A stretch of 64,000 nt of DNA from Pseudoalteromonas neustonica (GTDB taxonomy: Bacteria > Pseudomonadota > Gammaproteobacteria > Enterobacterales > Alteromonadaceae): contig NZ_BDDS01000007.1 in NCBI RefSeq assembly GCF_001653135.1, forward strand, positions 124,001-188,000. Direction: 5' to 3'. Below, in pieces: positions 1 through 10,013 of this stretch. The position numbers and the translations under genes were made by a program. The notes beneath the pieces are model-generated. The model did not search any database. It was not told the origin of the DNA and worked only from the letters and a program-made list of their open reading frames with translations. The number at the start of each line of letters is the position of its first letter. The stretch's first letter is position 1.

Positions 1-1344
1 ACGACGATGAATGATACACAGCTTACTGTGAACTTTGAGTGCAGGGATCCCAAATATAACTTTAATGCCTGCACTACTGAGTATTTTTGCCCACTCGATG
101 TTGTTTTGCTCATCAAAGCGGGCTTTTAGCTCCACCATTACAGTGACTTTTTTACCATTTTTAGCGGCATTGATCAGTGATGAAATAAGCCGAGATTTAC
201 TCGCAACACGATAAATATTTACCTTAATTTGCGTTACTTTTGGATCAAAAGCAGCTTGGCGAACATATTCAAGTAAATGGTTAAAAGTATGATATGGATA
301 ATAAAGTAAAATATCTTGTTGGCTAATTGCATCAAATACACTGGCATGATTATTAAAAGCTGTGCATTGCAGCGCGGGGAGTGATTTGTTCTCTAAGTAT
401 TGACGACCAATATTAGGAAAGCCGATAAAATCTCTAAAGTTACGATAACGTCCGCCTGGGATAAGTGCATCATGGTGGGTGACCCCTAAGCGTTTTTTCA
501 TTACTTTTAGCATAGGTTCAGGCATCGCTTGATCGTAAACTAAGCGCACAGGTTCAGCGTAAATACGCTGTTTTAAACCTTTAGACATTTTATCTAAAAT
601 GCCTTCTTCAAGCTCATCATCTAAGTTGTATTCTGCGTCTCGTGTGAGCTTTATTGAGTGACCATGGATTTGAGTAAAGCTAAAGAAACTGCTAAATACA
701 TCACTTAAAAAAAACAAAATAATGTCATCTAGCATCACGATAGTCTTGTGACGACGGGTTTTTTCAGAAGGTAAAATAACGAAACGTGGCACTCTATCAG
801 TAGGCACTTCGAGCATCGCGTAGTGGCGTTTGTCGTTAAGCATCTCTACAAATAAGTAAGTCATAGTATCGTTTATATGATCAGAGTAATCTTTGTTTTC
901 ATCCAACATAATGGGCGATATGTGCTGCAAAACATTGTCATTAAAAAAATTTTTAAGCCAATCAATGTGAAAATCACTAAGTTTTTCAGGACGCTGAACA
1001 TGAATGTTATGGCTGTTTAAATCATGAAGAATTTGCTGGTGAATAAGATTAAATTTTTGACCTAACTGCAGTACTTTTTGTTGTATTTGGGTGAGTAGGA
1101 TCTCATCTTCATCAAAATTTGTATCAGGTAGTTTATTTAGTAAAATACGACGCTTTACATCTGCAACTCTTACCCTGAAAAACTCATCAAGGTTATTCGA
1201 AAAAATACCTAAAAAACGCATCCGTTCAATAATTGGATTGCTTTTGTCTTTGGCTTCTTGCAATACACGTTCATTAAATGACAACCAACTTAATTCTGGA
1301 GCAAAATAACTAATTGTTTGAGGCAACTCAGTGCAGGCGTTCAT
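1..1344 (-). CDS. ppk: Polyphosphate kinase 1, N-terminal part (runs off window)
   Basis: Makes long-chain polyphosphate from the gamma phosphate of ATP, reversibly. Read on the minus strand from ATG at 1344, 448 codons are present and the C-terminal third lies beyond base 1. The N-terminus (APELSWLSFNERVLQEA) and the RMRFLGIFSNNLDEFFRVRV segment are typical of PPK1. The last visible stretch, KVHSKLCII, holds His439, which aligns with the autophosphorylated histidine of the E. coli enzyme (His435). A PhoB-box-like sequence lies about 45 bases upstream, which fits induction by phosphate starvation. The gene shares orientation with gcvR, and the pst operon lies just beyond gcvR. Identification is firm; the C-terminus cannot be assessed. 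Confidence 0.96.
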   Translation of the reverse strand, partial: MNACTELPQTISYFAPELSWLSFNERVLQEAKDKSNPIIERMRFLGIFSNNLDEFFRVRVADVKRRILLNKLPDTNFDEDEILLTQIQQKVLQLGQKFNLIHQQILHDLNSHNIHVQRPEKLSDFHIDWLKNFFNDNVLQHISPIMLDENKDYSDHINDTMTYLFVEMLNDKRHYAMLEVPTDRVPRFVILPSEKTRRHKTIVMLDDIILFFLSDVFSSFFSFTQIHGHSIKLTRDAEYNLDDELEEGILDKMSKGLKQRIYAEPVRLVYDQAMPEPMLKVMKKRLGVTHHDALIPGGRYRNFRDFIGFPNIGRQYLENKSLPALQCTAFNNHASVFDAISQQDILLYYPYHTFNHLLEYVRQAAFDPKVTQIKVNIYRVASKSRLISSLINAAKNGKKVTVMVELKARFDEQNNIEWAKILSSAGIKVIFGIPALKVHSKLCIIHRR

Positions 1345-1389
1345 GTTCTATTCCTTTGATAGCAGCAGAATAAAATATAGAACATAAAG

Positions 1390-1407
1390 ATGACAGTATA
1401 ATGACAA
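1390..1407 (-). promoter_or_regulatory. Pho box upstream of ppk
   Basis: On the minus strand the sequence is TTGTCAT-TATA-CTGTCAT: two 7-base direct repeats separated by 4 bases, close to the PhoB consensus CTGTCAT-N4-CTGTCAY. It ends 45 bases before the ppk start. PhoB control of ppk is inferred. Confidence 0.75.
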
Positions 1408-1434
1408 ACATGTCATTTTTGTGACATGTTTGTC
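1403..1434. other. Perfect 13-bp inverted repeat between gcvR and ppk
   Basis: GACAAACATGTCA and its exact reverse complement are separated by TTTTTG. The repeat overlaps the edge of the Pho box. No T-run follows on the minus strand, so it is a poor intrinsic terminator for gcvR. It may be an operator or an mRNA hairpin in the ppk leader. Confidence 0.7.
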
Positions 1435-1463
1435 TGTGTTAATTACTGATTTTTAAAAATTAT

Positions 1464-1970
1464 TTATACATCTTCAATATCAACAATTAAATCGGCGGTT
1501 ATCGCTTCAAGCGCAGCTACAACTTCATCTTTGTTCATACCAGCAGGTAAAGAGACTGTTGCGACGGCACTAAAAATAGGCACTCCCCAGTTTGGGGCGC
1601 TTTGTTGTTTAGAGTTTAAGTGAGTGATGTTTGCGCCCTTGTGGCGAATAACACTAGCAAGCTCTTGCACAATACCAGGGCGATCATTACCAGTGATAAC
1701 GAAATTAAGCTTGGCGGCACTGTTATCTGTTGTGTCATCATTCCCCGTTTCAATGCGTACTTCTAATTTAGGAAGTGCATGTAATGAATCTTGTAATTCT
1801 TGTAAATGTTCTTCAGGTACTGTCACTTCTAAAATGCCGGCAAAATGCCCTGCTAAATGACTTAAATTACTGCTTAACCAGTTACCGTGGTGGTTTAAAA
1901 CAGTGGATGATATGTCTTCGACAAGTCCGGGACGATCTTGCCCTAAAATAGTTATAACTAATTGCTTCAT
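1464..1970 (-). CDS. gcvR: Tandem ACT-domain regulator, GcvR-like
   Basis: A 168-residue protein made of two ACT domains, at about residues 3-75 and 88-165. Each opens with the same signature (ITILGQDRPGLVEDIS and FVITGNDRPGIVQELA). This layout matches the glycine cleavage repressor GcvR, which in E. coli binds GcvA and responds to glycine. ACT domains bind small ligands, usually amino acids; no DNA-binding domain is present. It is read towards ppk, 119 bases away, and diverges from pstC. The glycine role is from family knowledge only; the gcv operon is not in the window. Confidence 0.8.
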   Translation of the reverse strand: MKQLVITILGQDRPGLVEDISSTVLNHHGNWLSSNLSHLAGHFAGILEVTVPEEHLQELQDSLHALPKLEVRIETGNDDTTDNSAAKLNFVITGNDRPGIVQELASVIRHKGANITHLNSKQQSAPNWGVPIFSAVATVSLPAGMNKDEVVAALEAITADLIVDIEDV

Positions 1971-2311
1971 AAAGTAAATCCCTTAAAATGCCGTAATTAA
2001 GTGATAAATGCTCAGGCATGAGAATAGTTGAATGATTATTATATTTAAAAATGAACCGAATTGAGTATTGACTCGGACCTAGAGTTTGTCCAATTTTTTT
2101 GCGCTTTCATTAATTAAAAAACAGTAATATAGTACTAGCGTTATTACCTTTATTGGGTAAATTGCTGTTTCTTAATGATAATTTATTAAGTTGAATTTTT
2201 TTCATACAGATAGCTTCCTTAAAACAAAATAACGCTATTATGACGTTTGTAACATTACTGTCATCTTGGTGAAATACACTATTCGCAACGTTAAGATTTA
2301 AAGGTGTTTTG
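1971..2311. other. Divergent intergenic region gcvR / pstC
   Basis: About 340 AT-rich bases between divergent genes. The only recognisable element is the Pho box at 2247-2264. I saw no credible small gene. Confidence 0.6.
2247..2264 (+). promoter_or_regulatory. Pho box upstream of pstC
   Basis: TTGTAAC-ATTA-CTGTCAT: two 7-base half-sites with 4-base spacing, the right one perfect. It lies 48 bases before the pstC start, where a PhoB activator site would be expected. Confidence 0.75.
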
Positions 2312-4546
2312 ATGACTTCCAATCCGAATAAACCGTCTTTTAATACGGATAGAAGCCGTCTATTTAAAGATCGGTTTGCCCAATTTAGTATTACAGCCGG
2401 TGGAATAATGGTGTTAATAGCGTTGCTATTGATCTTTTTCTATCTACTTTATGTAGTACAGCCTATTTTTGAATCTGCAAAAGTAGAAACGCGTAACAGC
2501 TTTACTTTAAGTAATGCTGAGCAAATTGTTGGCTTAGGTGTTGAAGAGCAAACCGAAGTTGCTTTTTTGCTTGGTAAGCAGGGCAATGTCGATTTTCATA
2601 GTGTAGAAAAAGCGACCTTTGGTAAAAAGTTGGCAAGCTTGCCCGTTACACTTGACGGTGGAGTAAGCAGTTTTGCAAAAAGCGCCCCTTTTCAAGGGCT
2701 TTATGCTTATGGACTAAAAAACGGTGCGGTGATGATCGTGGCACCAAAGTTTTTAGTTACTTTTCCAAATAATACTCGCAAGCTAACACCTCGCTTGGAT
2801 TATCCTCTTGGTGAAACACCTTTAGTTGTAGATGATGAAGGCGCTGCATTAACGCAGTTTGCATTTAGCCATTACGAAGAAAAAACGGCAGTAGTTGCGC
2901 AAACAGCCGATAAGCGTGTTGTATTTAGTAGTTTTTTGGCTGAAGAAAACATGTTCAGCGGTGAAGTTGAGTGGGTCGTTGAGCGCACCGAACTCGATGT
3001 CGATGGTCGTGTTGATCAACTGCTTATGTCGCCTGACACTACGCGTACATTTGTACGTTCAGCTAATCAAATTTATGTTTATGATACGCGTGACCCCAGT
3101 GAAGTCGAACTGATTCAAATGCTGGCAGCCAATGAAGAAAATGCCAATCTTGTTTCAGCTCAGTTGCTCGCAGGTGCTAACTCGTTGATGCTAGCAAATG
3201 ATAATGGTGAAGTATCTCAGTGGTTTGAAATTAATACAGATGAAGGTCGTGAATATCAAAAAATTCGTGCCTTTGAAACATCAAAACAAAGCAAGCTGGA
3301 TATTTTTACTGAATTTTATCGTCGTACATTTTTTACTACCAGTTCAAATGGTGAGTTAGGTGTGTATTACACCACCAGTGAAGCAAAGTTATGGCAAGGT
3401 AAAGTAAGTGAAGGGCCGATTGAAAACTTTGCAATAGCGCCACGTTCAAATGCGGCACTTATTTTGGCAGATAACAAGCTAACCGTTGTTGAAATTCATA
3501 ATGAGCATCCTGAAGTTACCTGGTCTGCATTATGGCAAGAAGTGTGGTATGAAGGTTACCCTGAGCCAGGTTATATTTGGCAATCAACATCTGCCAGTGA
3601 TGACTTTGAATCTAAATTCTCGTTAGTACCAATTTCATTCGGAACATTAAAAGCAGCCATGTATGCAATGTTATTTGCTGTGCCGATTGCTTTATCAGCC
3701 GCAATCTACACAGCCTACTTTATGTCAGGTTCATTGCGTAAAGTGGTAAAGCCAACGGTAGAAATAATGGAAGCATTACCTACCGTAATCCTAGGTTTCT
3801 TAGCTGGTTTATGGCTTGCGCCATTAATTGAAGAGCACCTTCCTGCGATAGTCGGATTATTGATCATGTTACCACTGGGGATTTTGGCCACTGCATTTGG
3901 TTGGACGAAATTACCGACCAGTATACGTCATCGCATACCAGAAGGGTCGCATTCAATTTTACTTATCCCAGTTGTGTTATGCATTGGTTGGTTGGCATTT
4001 GCCATGAGTGGTGTGATTGAGCAGTGGATGTTTGATGGTAATGTACGCCAATATTTAACCAATGAATTAGGTATGACATTTGACCAACGTAACTCGCTTG
4101 TTGTGGGTATTGCAATGGGTTTTGCGGTTATTCCAACTATTTTCTCGATTGCTGAAGATGCGGTATTTAGTGTGCCAAAACACTTATCTAATGGTTCCTT
4201 GGCATTAGGTGCAACACAATGGCAAACATTGGTCAGCGTGGTATTGCTAACAGCAAGCCCAGGTATTTTCTCTGCAGTAATGATGGGGTTAGGGCGTGCG
4301 GTAGGTGAGACAATGATTGTACTTATGGCGACGGGTAATACACCAATAATGGATTGGAGCATTTTCCAAGGTATGCGTACGCTTGCGGCTAATATTGCAG
4401 TAGAAATGCCAGAATCTGAAGTGGGCAGTTCACACTATCGAATTCTTTTCTTAGCAGCCTTTGTATTGTTCATATTCACTTTTATTTTCAACACAATTGC
4501 TGAGTTTGTTCGTCAGCAGTTGCGTGATAAATACAGCTCGATGTAA
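2312..4546 (+). CDS. pstC: Phosphate ABC transporter permease PstC, extended form
   Basis: Inner-membrane permease subunit of the high-affinity phosphate importer. It has 744 residues against about 320 in E. coli PstC. After an N-terminal membrane segment (about residues 25-50) come roughly 380 residues that look periplasmic and beta-rich. A C-terminal permease domain follows (about 440-740) with several membrane helices and the ATPase-coupling loop [14 protein letters not shown]. The ATG at 2312 is chosen because AAAGG sits 7 bases upstream; a TTG just before it is less likely. First gene of pstC-pstA-pstB-phoU. No pstS binding-protein gene accompanies it. Confidence 0.93.
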   Translation: MTSNPNKPSFNTDRSRLFKDRFAQFSITAGGIMVLIALLLIFFYLLYVVQPIFESAKVETRNSFTLSNAEQIVGLGVEEQTEVAFLLGKQGNVDFHSVEKATFGKKLASLPVTLDGGVSSFAKSAPFQGLYAYGLKNGAVMIVAPKFLVTFPNNTRKLTPRLDYPLGETPLVVDDEGAALTQFAFSHYEEKTAVVAQTADKRVVFSSFLAEENMFSGEVEWVVERTELDVDGRVDQLLMSPDTTRTFVRSANQIYVYDTRDPSEVELIQMLAANEENANLVSAQLLAGANSLMLANDNGEVSQWFEINTDEGREYQKIRAFETSKQSKLDIFTEFYRRTFFTTSSNGELGVYYTTSEAKLWQGKVSEGPIENFAIAPRSNAALILADNKLTVVEIHNEHPEVTWSALWQEVWYEGYPEPGYIWQSTSASDDFESKFSLVPISFGTLKAAMYAMLFAVPIALSAAIYTAYFMSGSLRKVVKPTVEIMEALPTVILGFLAGLWLAPLIEEHLPAIVGLLIMLPLGILATAFGWTKLPTSIRHRIPEGSHSILLIPVVLCIGWLAFAMSGVIEQWMFDGNVRQYLTNELGMTFDQRNSLVVGIAMGFAVIPTIFSIAEDAVFSVPKHLSNGSLALGATQWQTLVSVVLLTASPGIFSAVMMGLGRAVGETMIVLMATGNTPIMDWSIFQGMRTLAANIAVEMPESEVGSSHYRILFLAAFVLFIFTFIFNTIAEFVRQQLRDKYSSM

Positions 4547-4561
4547 GCGGAGAGACACGAC

Positions 4562-6211
4562 ATGGTAAAGCAGTGGTTTAAGTCTGGTTCTCCTTGGATA
4601 TGGATGACAGGTGGTGCAGTTAGTATCAGCTTGATTTCCGTCTTAGGGTTATTAGCAATGATTGCCTGGAAAGGGTTAAGCTTTTTCTGGCCTTCACAAG
4701 TAGTGCAACTTGAGTTGCAAGGTTCAGTGGTAAAGCAAACCGTTATTGGTGAGATTTATGACCGAGAAATGGTACCAAAATCACGCCTAGAGGCAATGGG
4801 TGTAGATTTATCTGATTACGATAAAGAAGAGCTTGAGCGCTTATTAATTAAAACCGGTAACCGTGAATATGTTGATTTGGACTTTCGTTGGGTTTTAGAA
4901 ACAGATATTAACTCTCATACCGCACCTGCAACATTGGCGGTGTTTGAACGAAGTAAAAACGGTAACTTTTACGGTTATGTTGACCAAGTGATTAAAGATG
5001 GGCAAGTCATCACTGACAACAAAGTAGAGGTGCTAGATGAGCTCGTTGAACGCGCGGTAGACTTAAATGATCAAGCGCTTGATTTACAAAATGGCGATAT
5101 TGGGCATATTAACTTTGAGTTAGAGCGCTTACGTTTAAAAGAAAAATCTTATTTACTTGATGATGCATTAACGGATGAACGCGTTGCAGAGCTTGCGCAA
5201 CAGCGTGCACAATTAAGGTCAGAATATGGCGTGCTTGAAAAACAATTGTTTGCACTTCGTAAAGAGGCCAAGCGTGACCAAGTAACGGTAAAAGATATGC
5301 GCGGCGAAATAGTCACATTGCCTTTGTATCAAGTTTTGGATTTTTGGTTTCCAAATGACATGGGATTCTTTACTAAGCTTGGCCATTATTTTGTGCAGCT
5401 TGGTAAGTTTGTTTCAGATGACCCGCGTGAAGCAAATACCGAAGGCGGTGTATTCCCGGCTATATTTGGTACTGTGTTTATGGTCATGCTAATGGCTGTA
5501 ATTGTGACTCCTTTTGGCGTTATTGCTGCAATATATTTACATGAGTATGCAGCTAAAAATGCAGTGACAAAGATGATCCGTATCGCGGTAATTAATTTGG
5601 CTGGTGTTCCTTCGATTGTTTATGGGGTATTTGGCTTAGGTTTCTTTGTTTATGTGCTCGGGGGGAGTCTGGATCAATTATTTTATCCTGAAGCATCACC
5701 AAGCCCTGTATTTGGTACGCCAGGGGTTATGTGGTCAGCACTAACGCTTGCTATCTTAACCTTACCTGTTGTTATTGTATCAACTGAAGAAGGTTTATCT
5801 CGTATTCCTAGTACGGTACGTCATGGTTCACTTGCACTTGGTGCAACAAAAGCAGAAACTCTATGGCGTATAATAGTGCCAATGGCAAGTCCGGCAATTA
5901 TGACAGGCCTAATACTGGCTGTTGCACGTGCTGCTGGTGAAGTTGCACCACTAATGTTAGTGGGTGTTGTAAAAATGGCACCGACTTTACCGCTTGATGG
6001 TAACTTTCCGTACTTTCACTTAGATAGAAAGTTCATGCATTTAGGTTTTCACATATATGATGTTGGCTTCCAAAGCCCGAATGTTGAAGCAGCACGACCG
6101 TTAGTCTATGCCACTGCATTTTTATTGGTATCAGTGATTATCGCACTGAATATCACTGCAATCGGTATACGTAACCACTTACGTGAAAAATTTAGATCGC
6201 TTGATCAATAA
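4562..6211 (+). CDS. pstA: Phosphate ABC transporter permease PstA, extended form
   Basis: Partner permease of PstC, 549 residues against about 296 in E. coli. A membrane helix lies near residues 12-35. A charged, probably coiled periplasmic insert follows (about 40-270), then the permease domain with helices from about 295. The coupling loop is [17 protein letters not shown], followed by [14 protein letters not shown]. It begins 15 bases after pstC behind an AGAGACACG stretch. Both permeases are enlarged on the periplasmic side, which suggests an unusual docking platform (inference). Confidence 0.93.
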   Translation: MVKQWFKSGSPWIWMTGGAVSISLISVLGLLAMIAWKGLSFFWPSQVVQLELQGSVVKQTVIGEIYDREMVPKSRLEAMGVDLSDYDKEELERLLIKTGNREYVDLDFRWVLETDINSHTAPATLAVFERSKNGNFYGYVDQVIKDGQVITDNKVEVLDELVERAVDLNDQALDLQNGDIGHINFELERLRLKEKSYLLDDALTDERVAELAQQRAQLRSEYGVLEKQLFALRKEAKRDQVTVKDMRGEIVTLPLYQVLDFWFPNDMGFFTKLGHYFVQLGKFVSDDPREANTEGGVFPAIFGTVFMVMLMAVIVTPFGVIAAIYLHEYAAKNAVTKMIRIAVINLAGVPSIVYGVFGLGFFVYVLGGSLDQLFYPEASPSPVFGTPGVMWSALTLAILTLPVVIVSTEEGLSRIPSTVRHGSLALGATKAETLWRIIVPMASPAIMTGLILAVARAAGEVAPLMLVGVVKMAPTLPLDGNFPYFHLDRKFMHLGFHIYDVGFQSPNVEAARPLVYATAFLLVSVIIALNITAIGIRNHLREKFRSLDQ

Positions 6212-6237
6212 TTAGTAAAGATTTTAAGGTAATAAAC

Positions 6238-7065
6238 ATGATTACAGTCGCTCCACAGGTAACCCAGTCAAACACGAGTTTGAAGTTGGACTTAGAAAAT
6301 TTAAGCACTGAGCAAACGGCGCTTCAGATCAAAAACTTAGATCTTTACTATGGTGAAAAACAAGCGCTTAGTTCAGTAAGTATGAATATACCAAAAGGGC
6401 AAGTAACGGCTTTCATCGGGCCATCGGGCTGTGGTAAGTCAACGCTATTACGCTGTATTAATCGTATGAATGATTTAGTAGATAGTTGCCGTATTGAAGG
6501 TGAAATTTTACTTCATGGGCAAAACATCTACGATAAAAAAGTAGATGTTGCGGCGCTTCGTCGCAATGTAGGAATGGTATTCCAACGTCCAAATCCATTT
6601 CCAAAATCTATCTACGAAAACGTAGTTTATGGCCTACGCTTACAAGGTATTAAAGAAAAGCGTAAGTTAGATGAAGTAGTTGAACAGTCACTGCGAGGGG
6701 CTGCGTTGTGGGATGAAGTAAAAGACAGACTCCACGACAGTGCATTTGGTTTATCAGGTGGTCAGCAACAACGTTTAGTTATTGCTCGTTCAATTGCGAT
6801 TGAACCAGAAGTATTATTGCTGGATGAGCCAACATCAGCACTTGATCCAATTTCTACATTGGTTATTGAAGAGCTAATCAATGATTTAAAAAATCAGTTT
6901 ACCGTTGTTATTGTAACGCACAACATGCAACAAGCGGCGCGCGTTTCTGATCAAACCGCATTTATGTACATGGGTGAGTTAATCGAGTACTCAGATACAA
7001 ATACGTTATTTACTACGCCGAACAAAAAGAAAACAGAAGACTACATTACCGGCCGATATGGTTAG
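6238..7065 (+). CDS. pstB: Phosphate ABC transporter ATP-binding protein
   Basis: ATPase subunit energising phosphate import. It has 275 residues with every ABC motif: Walker [11 protein letters not shown]-loop VFQRPNPFP, signature [15 protein letters not shown], Walker [14 protein letters not shown] and the H-loop [10 protein letters not shown]. It lies 26 bases after pstA behind a TAAGGTAA ribosome site. PstB also relays phosphate status to PhoR through PhoU in enterobacteria. Confidence 0.97.
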   Translation: MITVAPQVTQSNTSLKLDLENLSTEQTALQIKNLDLYYGEKQALSSVSMNIPKGQVTAFIGPSGCGKSTLLRCINRMNDLVDSCRIEGEILLHGQNIYDKKVDVAALRRNVGMVFQRPNPFPKSIYENVVYGLRLQGIKEKRKLDEVVEQSLRGAALWDEVKDRLHDSAFGLSGGQQQRLVIARSIAIEPEVLLLDEPTSALDPISTLVIEELINDLKNQFTVVIVTHNMQQAARVSDQTAFMYMGELIEYSDTNTLFTTPNKKKTEDYITGRYG

Positions 7066-7119
7066 TATAGTGGGCGTACTGTTTAGGTGATGTTAGCGAT
7101 TCTGATAAGAAGGTAGACA

Positions 7120-7821
7120 ATGGAACACAATATTAATAAGCATATCTCTGGCCGTTTTAATCAAGAGTTAGAGAACGTGCGTAATCATGTTTTAAGTATG
7201 GGCGGATTAGTTGAGCAGCAACTTAATAGCGCACTTGATGCTGTGAGTAATGGTGATGCTGAATTAGCGCGAAAAGTGCGTGAAAATGATTATAAAGTAA
7301 ATGCCATGGAAGTGAATATTGACGAAGAATGCACTCGTATTATTGCTCGCCGTCAACCTGCAGCCAGCGATTTACGTTTAGTGGTTGCGATTGCTAAAAC
7401 CATTGCTGATTTAGAGCGTATTGGTGATGAAGCTGAACGAATAGCTAAAGTTGCCCTCGATTCATTTACTAAAGATCAGCAAGATTTATTGGTAAACATT
7501 GAAAACATGGGGCGTCAAGTATCTAAGATGTTGCATGATGTTTTAGATGCTTTCGCACGTATGGATGTACAAAAAGCCTTTGAGGTACATAAGGAAGATG
7601 CCAAGGTCGATCGTGAATACGAAGCCATTACACGTCAAATAATGACCTATATGATGGAAGATCCACGTTCAATCCCAAAAATTATGGATTTAGTTTGGTC
7701 AGTGCGTTCTTTAGAACGAATCGGTGATCGCTGTCAAAATATTGCTGAATATATAATCTATTTCGTAAATGGCAAAGATATTCGTCATACATCTCAAGAA
7801 GATATAGAAAAATCATTGTGA
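7120..7821 (+). CDS. phoU: Phosphate signalling protein PhoU
   Basis: A 233-residue all-helical protein with two PhoU repeats, about residues 15-100 and 120-205. Each holds the metal-binding type motif: [11 protein letters not shown] in the first and [13 protein letters not shown] in the second. PhoU is a negative regulator linking the Pst transporter to PhoR/PhoB. It is the last gene of the pst operon, started behind GAAGGTAG, and a strong terminator follows. Confidence 0.95.
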   Translation: MEHNINKHISGRFNQELENVRNHVLSMGGLVEQQLNSALDAVSNGDAELARKVRENDYKVNAMEVNIDEECTRIIARRQPAASDLRLVVAIAKTIADLERIGDEAERIAKVALDSFTKDQQDLLVNIENMGRQVSKMLHDVLDAFARMDVQKAFEVHKEDAKVDREYEAITRQIMTYMMEDPRSIPKIMDLVWSVRSLERIGDRCQNIAEYIIYFVNGKDIRHTSQEDIEKSL

Positions 7822-7847
7822 TTTTTTTTGGTAATTTTTTTTTTATT

Positions 7848-7869
7848 AAAGCGACCAATGGTCGCTTTT
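7848..7869 (+). terminator. Rho-independent terminator after phoU
   Basis: AAAGCGACC-AAT-GGTCGCTTT, a 9-bp perfect stem with a 3-base loop and a short T-run. It closes the pst operon. Confidence 0.8.
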
Positions 7870-7920
7870 CATGTTCTCGTTATAATTAATATTATGTTCA
7901 GGCACCAGTGAAGTAATAAA

Positions 7921-7945
7921 AGCATTCACAATCGTGGTGAATGCT
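7921..7945. promoter_or_regulatory. Inverted repeat upstream of the DUF47-pit operon
   Basis: AGCATTCAC and GTGAATGCT, perfect 9-base arms with a 7-base spacer, 47 bases before the DUF47 start. No T-run follows, so an operator is more likely than a terminator. The binding protein is unknown. Confidence 0.5.
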
Positions 7946-7992
7946 GTAAAATTCACGCCGCAAAGCATACTAATTTGATTTAAGGGTCAGCT

Positions 7993-8670
7993 ATGCCTAC
8001 AAACGCATTTTTAGGAGTATTCGCAAAATCTCCTATAAAGCCAATGGAAGATCACATCAAGAAGGTACATCAAGCTAGTAAAGCTTTGATCCCTTTTTTC
8101 AATCACGTATTTAAAGAAGAGTGGGTACAAGCAGAAGTGATTCGCTTGGAAATTCGTACTTTAGAGCGTGAAGCCGACGACATGAAAAGAGATATACGTT
8201 TACAACTGCCGCGTGGATTGTTCATGCCGGTAGAGCGTACAGATCTGCTCGAACTCGTCACCCAGCAAGACAAAATTGCTAATAAAGCAAAAGACATTGC
8301 TGGTCGTGTAATTGGTCGTGAGATGACCATTCCAAAAGAGATTCAAGTCAATTTCTTAGCCTATGTAACACGGTGTGTTGATGCGACTAAACAAGCGTCA
8401 AATGCAATTAACGAGTTAGATGAGTTATTAGAAACTGGTTTTAAAGGTCGCGAAGTGACCTTGGTAGAAAAAATGCTCGTTGAATTGGATGCAATTGAAC
8501 AAGACACGGATGATATGCAAATCATTATACGCCGCCAATTGCGCGCCGTTGAGGATGGGCTTAACCCAGTTGATGTTATGTTTTTATATAAAATAATTGA
8601 ATGGGTTGGCGAGCTTGCGGATATCGCAGAGCGCGTAGGTTCACGTCTTGAGCTGATGTTAGCTCGTTAA
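7993..8670 (+). CDS. DUF47 (PhoU-like) protein, TIGR00153 family
   Basis: A 225-residue, all-helical, charged protein of the DUF47/PhoU-like family. It starts MPTNAFLGVFAKSPIKPMEDH and carries the conserved block RLEIRTLEREADDMKR plus a C-terminal IIEWVGELADIAERVGSRL that echoes PhoU metal sites. Members are almost always encoded beside a PiT phosphate transporter and are thought to modulate it. Here pit follows after 39 bases. Soluble, no signal peptide. The exact role is not established. Confidence 0.9.
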   Translation: MPTNAFLGVFAKSPIKPMEDHIKKVHQASKALIPFFNHVFKEEWVQAEVIRLEIRTLEREADDMKRDIRLQLPRGLFMPVERTDLLELVTQQDKIANKAKDIAGRVIGREMTIPKEIQVNFLAYVTRCVDATKQASNAINELDELLETGFKGREVTLVEKMLVELDAIEQDTDDMQIIIRRQLRAVEDGLNPVDVMFLYKIIEWVGELADIAERVGSRLELMLAR

Positions 8671-8709
8671 TTTACACTCAGTTCAATAACGAAAGATTAA
8701 GGTTACACA

Positions 8710-9978
8710 ATGGATATCATTGCATCTTATGGCACGGTATTAATTTTAATTGCCGCAGCAGTCGGTTTTTTTATGGCTTATGGTATTGGCGCAAATGACG
8801 TTGCCAATGCTATGGGTACTTCAGTAGGGTCTAAAGCGCTTACAATTAAACAAGCAATTTTTATTGCGATGATTTTTGAGTTTGCAGGTGCTTATTTAGC
8901 CGGTGGTGAAGTAACATCGACGATACGCAAAGGCATTATTGACTCTGCCCCATTTATGGATATACCTGAATTAATGGTGTTGGGTATGATCTCAGCGTTA
9001 TTTGCAGCAGGTAGCTGGCTATTAATTGCTTCTTTTCTTGGTTGGCCAGTATCAACTACTCACTCAATTATTGGTGCTATCATCGGATTCGCGTTAGTTG
9101 CAGTTGGCAGCGAAGCAATCCAATGGAATAAAGTGGCTGGAATTGTTGGTAGCTGGATAGTAACACCATTAATTTCAGGTTTTATTGCGTACTTAATATT
9201 TATGAGTGCACAAAAACTTATATTTGATACCGAGTCACCACTTAAAAATGCTAAACGTTATGTACCTATATACATGGGTCTTGCGGGTTTTATCATGTCT
9301 TTGGTTACGATCAAAAAAGGCCTAAAGCACATTGGTATTGATTTAGGTGCAGTGGAAGGCTATGCATTAGCAATTGGTATTGCTGTTGTAGTTGGTATTA
9401 TTGGTAAAATAGTTATTTCCCGCTTGAAGATAGATCCAAAAGCTGACAAGAACATGCAATTTAATAATGTTGAGAAAGTATTTGCTATCTTAATGGTATT
9501 AACAGCATGTTGTATGGCATTTGCACATGGTTCTAATGACGTAGCTAACGCGATTGGTCCTCTTGCTGCTGTTGTTAACATTGTAGAGAATAATGGTGAA
9601 ATTGCTAAACAAGCTGCTATTGCATGGTGGATTTTACCGCTGGGTGGTTTTGGTATTGTTGCAGGTTTAGCTATTTTAGGTAAAAAAGTAATAAAAACCA
9701 TTGGTGAAGGTATTACACATTTAACACCTAGCCGTGGTTTTGCTGCTGAATTAGCCGCTGCTTCTACTGTTGTTATCGCATCAGGAACTGGTTTACCTAT
9801 CTCAACGACACAAACGTTAGTGGGCGCGGTTTTAGGTGTAGGTATGGCGCGTGGTATTGCTGCACTTAACATGGGCGTGATCAGAAACATTGCTGTTTCT
9901 TGGGTAATAACATTGCCAGTTGGCGCTGCCCTTGCTATTGTTATTTTCTACATACTAAGATTTGCCTTTGGAGTTTAA
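8710..9978 (+). CDS. pit: Low-affinity inorganic phosphate transporter, PiT family
   Basis: A 422-residue polytopic membrane protein importing metal-phosphate complexes by ion symport. Both copies of the PiT signature are present: GIGANDVANAMGTSVGSKAL near the N-terminus (about residues 25-44) and HGSNDVANAIGPLAAVV near residues 275-290. About ten or more hydrophobic helices are visible. It is co-oriented with and probably cotranscribed with the DUF47 gene. With pst upstream, the region carries both high- and low-affinity phosphate uptake. Confidence 0.95.
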   Translation: MDIIASYGTVLILIAAAVGFFMAYGIGANDVANAMGTSVGSKALTIKQAIFIAMIFEFAGAYLAGGEVTSTIRKGIIDSAPFMDIPELMVLGMISALFAAGSWLLIASFLGWPVSTTHSIIGAIIGFALVAVGSEAIQWNKVAGIVGSWIVTPLISGFIAYLIFMSAQKLIFDTESPLKNAKRYVPIYMGLAGFIMSLVTIKKGLKHIGIDLGAVEGYALAIGIAVVVGIIGKIVISRLKIDPKADKNMQFNNVEKVFAILMVLTACCMAFAHGSNDVANAIGPLAAVVNIVENNGEIAKQAAIAWWILPLGGFGIVAGLAILGKKVIKTIGEGITHLTPSRGFAAELAAASTVVIASGTGLPISTTQTLVGAVLGVGMARGIAALNMGVIRNIAVSWVITLPVGAALAIVIFYILRFAFGV

Positions 9979-10013
9979 TTCCTACGGCTTAAGTATTACA
10001 GACTTTTAGCTTG

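Noticed and set aside
2110..2322. Small minus-strand gene between gcvR and pstC
   Set aside because: It overlaps the Pho box and pstC start and has no ribosome site or recognisable sequence.
9360..9890. Long open frame of 176 codons on the minus strand inside pit
   Set aside because: It is the reverse reading of a strongly conserved membrane-protein gene, has a low-complexity composition rich in A, I, P and T, and no ribosome site.
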